From: Absidia repens
Lineage: Eukaryota; Mucoromycota; Mucoromycetes; Mucorales; Cunninghamellaceae
DNA: 64,000 nt
Assembly: GCA_002105175.1 (NCBI GenBank)
Contig: MCGE01000002.1
Span: forward strand, 2,294,001 to 2,358,000
Direction: 5' to 3'
Shown here: piece by piece, positions 59,873-64,000 of the stretch
How the letters are laid out: each line of letters begins with the position of its first letter
How positions within the stretch are numbered: position 1 is the stretch's first letter
The notes under the pieces: generated by a model
Databases searched by the model: none
Seen by the model: the letters and a program-made list of their open reading frames with translations, nothing else
What the model was told of the DNA's origin: nothing
Program-made: the position numbers and the translations under genes

Positions 59873-60919
59873 CTAATGGTTGAAAATGGCTCGGTAGTGA
59901 TATTGTGCTATAAGGTTTGCTTCCCATCCGTACATGTTTTTGCTGATTGGTGATTTACTAAACGCGTTCCGGTCCCAGGTCTTATACAGCTGATCTAGAG
60001 AAAGTAAAGTGCCATTCCGAATGCTGAGTGGAAAAAATCGCTAGTTGTGACTTGAATCGCTGACGAAGGTGACGACGGAAAGTGCTTCATGTGCTGCAAC
60101 GTGCTATGACAAAAATACAATTCCCACCTTATTTATAGCAATAAAAACCAGCAAGTAAACATTTTGGTTAGCTCTTATTTGTTTGCCTATCCACTCTCTC
60201 CCTCTTTTTTTTTCGTGGGTACCTTTGTTTTTGTTGATTCTTGTAGACGTCGATGATCCTGATGATGTAATATTGTCCAAGCGGTTGCGCCAATCATAAC
60301 AAAAGGGGAATTGGATAATCCGTCACCGGAGGCACCTACATGACAGTCGTCTAGCTTTGTTGCGTGGTTCCAGTTCTCTAAGGTAAAGTAAAATATATGG
60401 TACGTTATTTACCAAATCTTGCTGCCATTTCTTTTCATGTATTACCTACGTGTGGGTAGAAACTGTTGTCCAGAATACATCATACGAAACGAAGATTTTG
60501 CTGTGTCAGTGTTTGTCGGGTCATTTTTGATCTGGCAATTGTTGATAATGATAGTGTGATATTCGTATATTTTAGTAGACGCCTAAGATATCAGTCGCAA
60601 AGGCTGTTACATAAATAGGTAATTGTTTCATTTTCACAGTTTTTTTTTTTTTTTTTTTTTTTTTTTCTTTACCTGTAGGAATATCATATCTGTATTTCTA
60701 TTTAAATGAAAACCGTGTTGTAAATATCATTGTTTATACACTAAACCCATTCAACTTACCGGACGACCTGACTTTTATATGGTATTTTGACTACATATTA
60801 GATCTAAAACAAAGAGGACAATGATGAGTATTTTCGCTTCAGAAAAAAAAAAAGCAGAGTTCTACCTTCGCAAGAGTGCCTGAATTTCTTTAGACAAGGT
60901 TTTCCAGAATGTAGTACAA
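59873..60919 (-). CDS. Unidentified multi-exon gene (model tentative)
   Basis: No long ORF, but short exons join well: 60760-60790, 60673-60697, 60450-60582, 60223-60377 and 59873-60040. Joined reading: VKIPYKSQVVR, NTDMIFLQ, ASTKIYEYHTIIINNCQIKN, DTAKSSFRMMYSGQQFLPTQ, NWNHATKLDDCHVGASGDGL, FVMIGATAWTILHHQDHRRL, RFFPLSIRNGTLLSLDQLYK, WEANLIAQYHYRAIFNH and stop. An ATG exon at 60919 (MICTTFWKTLSKEIQALL) fits by eye but not by phase; otherwise the first Met is in NTDMIF. A second set of coding-looking segments (YYLTIYEDTLAFYSHDFNRI, then a short exon ending near 59606) could be an alternative 3' end. It begins 40 bp after the COG4 stop on the same strand. I do not recognise the family. Confidence 0.45.
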
Positions 60920-60957
60920 ATCATATATCAATTGGTTTGTTTGTTTTTATTCGATTT

Positions 60958-63900
60958 TCATAATGACAAAACAGTGATTTCTTCTATATCAAAATCTAAT
61001 CTAAGGGATAATACCTTCTTGACTTCAGTCACCGTCAATCTCCAACTAACAGGCCCAGCCTTGGCACCCCAACAATGATAGATTTCGGAGGGCTAAAAGG
61101 CAGATTTAAAACAAAAAAGGTGAGTAAATCAATATATGTATAATACACTACTTCTGCTCTCCCTCCTTTGTCTAATTTACCTCTTCAAAGTTCAGTAAAG
61201 TGGCAATTTGGTTCAATCGAGTAAACTTGTCCCGAGAAAACCATGCCGTCATGCTAGAAAGATACTGAATCACCGACCGCAAATCCTTGTCAAAACGTAA
61301 AGAGCCGTATTGATTGAAACGTGTTTGCAAAATAATCCGTTCCCATTGTGAGGTCACTGCATCCAGCACCAAGGCCATCAGCGCTGAAAAATTGGTATCC
61401 GTCAGAACGGTGCGGTAGGACTCAATGAGATTGTCAAATCCATGTCGGAATCGCATCACAAAAAGTTCGTCCAAATCAGCTTCATTGTATTCATCTTCAT
61501 CCAGCACATATTTGACTTCCCGGTAAGATTCTTGGAATAAAGGTCGAATCCTAGGCTTCAACATTTGCCCTAAGAGTTGATCCATAGCCGACTAATCAAG
61601 GACGAAAGAAATAAAGTAAGTGATCTATTTTCTTTTCTGTCATTCCCCTCCCCCCCTCCATACTTTTGACTATTTTCACTCTCTTCTTACCTGTAATAAT
61701 CGATTAAAGTTCTTTGATAATGGGAGTAGTTTGTCCAGCGCTGCTTCCACTACAGCGACATCCTTATCTTCATCTTGCCAAATCGCAGATTTCGTTGTTT
61801 GTTTCATTTCCTCCAAAAGCCTTTGAGTATAGTCCATGCTGACATCCAAATTGTTCAAAGTTACCTAGGAAAAAGTAAAGATTAAATATCCCAATGGTTT
61901 GATTTCTAATTTGCTCGTTCTCTTTATATCCATCTTACCATGTAGTTGGTCTTGGCTTGTTCCATCATACGGTCTGATCTCGAAGAGACATCATTCCCAG
62001 CAAAAGCATTCACAAGACGTTGTTGGAGGACTTGGGAGTAACCACTTTCCACTGACTTGAGCACCATCTGAATCGTTGATACGACAATTTCTGGCTGATA
62101 AGTTGATATGCTGCGCTTCACGACTTTTTTGATGATATAAAAGACGTCGTCCACACATGTTGAGGTTTGACTTGATGATCCATCGTAGTTATCCATTTTC
62201 ATCGCCTATAAAAAATAAGTACCAAGCAGATGGTTCGTAAATTAAAAGTTCTTCTTCCTTCTTATGCTTCCTCCACAAACACCCAGACACATTCAAATAG
62301 GCGAATTACCTTATCCATGCTTCGCTTCAAAAGATATTCATCGATCACCAGGAAAGAATTCATGACTTCCTTAATACGTTTGGATAATCCCGAAGATGTC
62401 AAGAGTCCATTTTCACCATAAAATCTTCTGTCTTTACCATCCATCGCAGTCATAGTTGGTGTTGTTGCAGTTGTAGTGGCCATTGTAGGAGTCACGGCGG
62501 ATGCACCACCAGTAGCATCGGCATGTACCTTGACATCATCCAGTTTTTCCATTTCTTCATTTGCTCGTTCATGCAGGAAGCCTTGAAATAGTGACGCCCG
62601 TTGACTGATCAATGATAGTTCCAAAAGGTTTGCATCAAGCTGACGAGGGTCAACCAAAGGGTTTGTGGCGTTTGCGGCTGAAGCGGTATTCGAAGGTGCT
62701 GAAGGCGATGACGATAGTGGAGGACCAGAGCCTACGGATGGACTTTCTTTCGCTGCTAATTTGGGAGAGGACATTGTTGGTGAAGACATCCTGGGGTTGT
62801 TGTTCGATCTATAGTTAGATGTGGTACTTGATCGCATCATGGCAATGTTGAGGGACTGTATATCGACAAGCTATGACCGGGTAATCATAATGATGACAAT
62901 AAACAGTCAGTAATCGCATTGTATTTTTCTTTGTGTACATGTACATTCATTACCTTTGCATCCATTTTCCGTACTTGCAAAAATTGGTCCAAGAGAATGC
63001 CACTTTGGAGATCGCTTTCTTCTTCTAGGCGTTGGATGACTCTAAGCATTTTCCCTCGACCGTAATGAGCTTCTACCAAAGGCTGATGTTGATCAATAAT
63101 GGTGGCGATGTTTTCAAAAAGTCGTGTTAAGGTATCGGCAAAGTAGAGTGGAGACCCTAAAGATAGAATAAAAAGCATTACGATGTTAGTGATTTTGTCG
63201 ATTTCTCAAGCAAGTCCACTATTTTTACCTGTTCCCATTTTGAGTTCTTCCGCGCATCTAGCCTTGACAATATTACAAACAAATCTGGAATACTTGTCCA
63301 ACCCTTCCGTTTGGCATTCAATCAAAGGGAATAACTTGAAATACCGTGTGATGTTAGTTTCGTTCCGTTGAGCCACCGCATCATCAAATCGCTGAGAGAA
63401 TATATCGAAGAGTGTGTTTTTTGCATCAGACAATGTCTTGGAAGGATGGTCAGGATTTTCGGAAGTGGGCTAATACAAAAAGACGTATGAGTATACACTA
63501 TATAAGAGATGAAAGGGAAATAGCCAAATCAACTTACTACAGTGAATTCAGCCAGGGATCCGTTGAGAATGGTGGTATCAATACGAGAGGCCCTTTGCAA
63601 TAGTCCAGCAGCTTCATCATATTCTTTCCGTTGCATAGCATCTTGAATACCAGATACACAATGTTTCAATTCCTGTACATCCTCCACATACGAAATAGCT
63701 TGTCTTGTTCTCGACTACCAAATGCAAAATAGTTTGAATGAGTACCATTCTGTGATTATTTTTTCCATGTTCATCAATAATAATACCTGTTCCTTGTCTA
63801 GCTGCCTGACTTTGTCGCTAATATTGGTCGCTAGTTTAGCAGTGTTGTAAATAGTTTCCATCATACGCGTCGAATCAGACTTGAGATTGCCTAGTTGTGG

Positions 63901-64000
63901 TCTAACGAAGCATTGAGTTCATGTACGCCTCCTGAATTGTCATCCCACTTTTTTTTTATTTTTGTTAATCTTACCGCATAATGTCCAACGTTCCAAGTAC
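60958..64000 (-). CDS. COG4: Conserved oligomeric Golgi complex subunit 4 (5' end outside window)
   Basis: Ten exons visible: 63975 onward, 63787-63900, 63538-63714, 63229-63469, 62954-63156, 62310-62870, 61939-62205, 61690-61864, 61181-61591, 60958-61092. About 770 residues of the C-terminal part are present. Typical blocks: YFADTLTRLFENIATIIDQH, GRGKMLRVIQRLEEESDLQS, DQFLQVRKMDAK, LDANLLELSLISQRASLFQG, LLKRSMDKV, CVDDVFYIIKKVVKRSISTY, FDNLIESYRTVLTDTNFSAL, ARMIxLQ-type LQTRFNQYGSLRFDKDLRSV, and the C-terminal WRLTVTEVKKVLSLRLDFDI. COG4 belongs to lobe A of the tethering complex for retrograde intra-Golgi vesicles and binds syntaxin and Sly1. A Ser/Pro/Asn-rich insert (62650-62840) between conserved segments is probably disordered. 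Confidence 0.94.

Noticed and set aside
60044..60103. In-frame segment HVAAHEALSVVTFVSDSSHN ending in TAG, suggesting a premature stop
   Set aside because: A single intron from 60222 to 60041 (GTACCC...ACTAG) keeps frame without it, so it is better read as intron than as a disabled exon.
1..64000. CRISPR arrays, prophage, bacterial operons
   Set aside because: The window is eukaryotic with spliceosomal introns; no regular short repeats with unique spacers were seen.

Overview
The window is nuclear DNA of a filamentous fungus, most likely an early-diverging Mucoromycota (Mucorales-like) species. The reasons are: AT-rich intergenic DNA full of A/T homopolymers; many short GT-AG introns (about 50-110 bp); clearly fungal genes (ERG4, a group III HAMP-array hybrid histidine kinase, a PHO84-type phosphate carrier); and a GT10 fucosyltransferase, which fits lineages with fucose-containing walls. 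The species assignment is inference; no rRNA or tRNA was found that could settle it. I built gene models by hand from splice sites and reading frame. For every complete gene except one (CCDC47) the summed exon lengths are a multiple of three.

Layout. 0-5 kb: PBDC1-like (-), a small unidentified ORF (+), a fructosyl-amine/saccharopine-type FAD oxidase (+). 5-7 kb: dispersed repeat copy 1. 7-13 kb: a fucosyltransferase (-) head-to-head with a KduD-like dehydrogenase (+), then a phosphate transporter (-). 14-16 kb: NTF2 (-) and an Mrx11-like mitochondrial protein (-). 16-17 kb: repeat copy 2. 17.4-25.6 kb: a giant hybrid histidine kinase (-) with 18 HAMP-type repeats. 25.6-28.7 kb: no confident gene. 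28.7-35.5 kb: CCDC47/PAT10 (+, with an apparent frameshift), UQCC3/Cbp4-like (-), succinyl-CoA ligase beta (-), CCDC137-like (+). 36-37.2 kb: secreted Asp-rich protein (+). 37.2-41.4 kb: tandem repeats and repeat copy 3. 41.4-50.1 kb: RPL12 (-), NUFIP1 (-), alpha-arrestin (+), ERG4 (-). 50.1-53.5 kb: repeat copy 4. 53.5-58.4 kb: a Q/H-rich coiled-coil tail-anchored protein (-) and a CSL transcription factor (-). 59.9-60.9 kb: an unidentified multi-exon gene (-). 61-64 kb: COG4 (-), 5' end outside the window.

Most genes are housekeeping (translation, ER/Golgi traffic, mitochondria, sterol and phosphate supply) and do not form a cluster. One arrangement may be functional: the fucosyltransferase and the KduD-like dehydrogenase share a 189-bp divergent promoter, and fucose and uronic acids are both wall-polymer sugars in this group.

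The most unusual items are the 18-unit HAMP array in the histidine kinase, a four-copy non-coding repeat family of constant length ending in a CACGTG box, a recurring GCGG-type motif at repeat ends and gene promoters, and the lineage-restricted secreted acidic protein.
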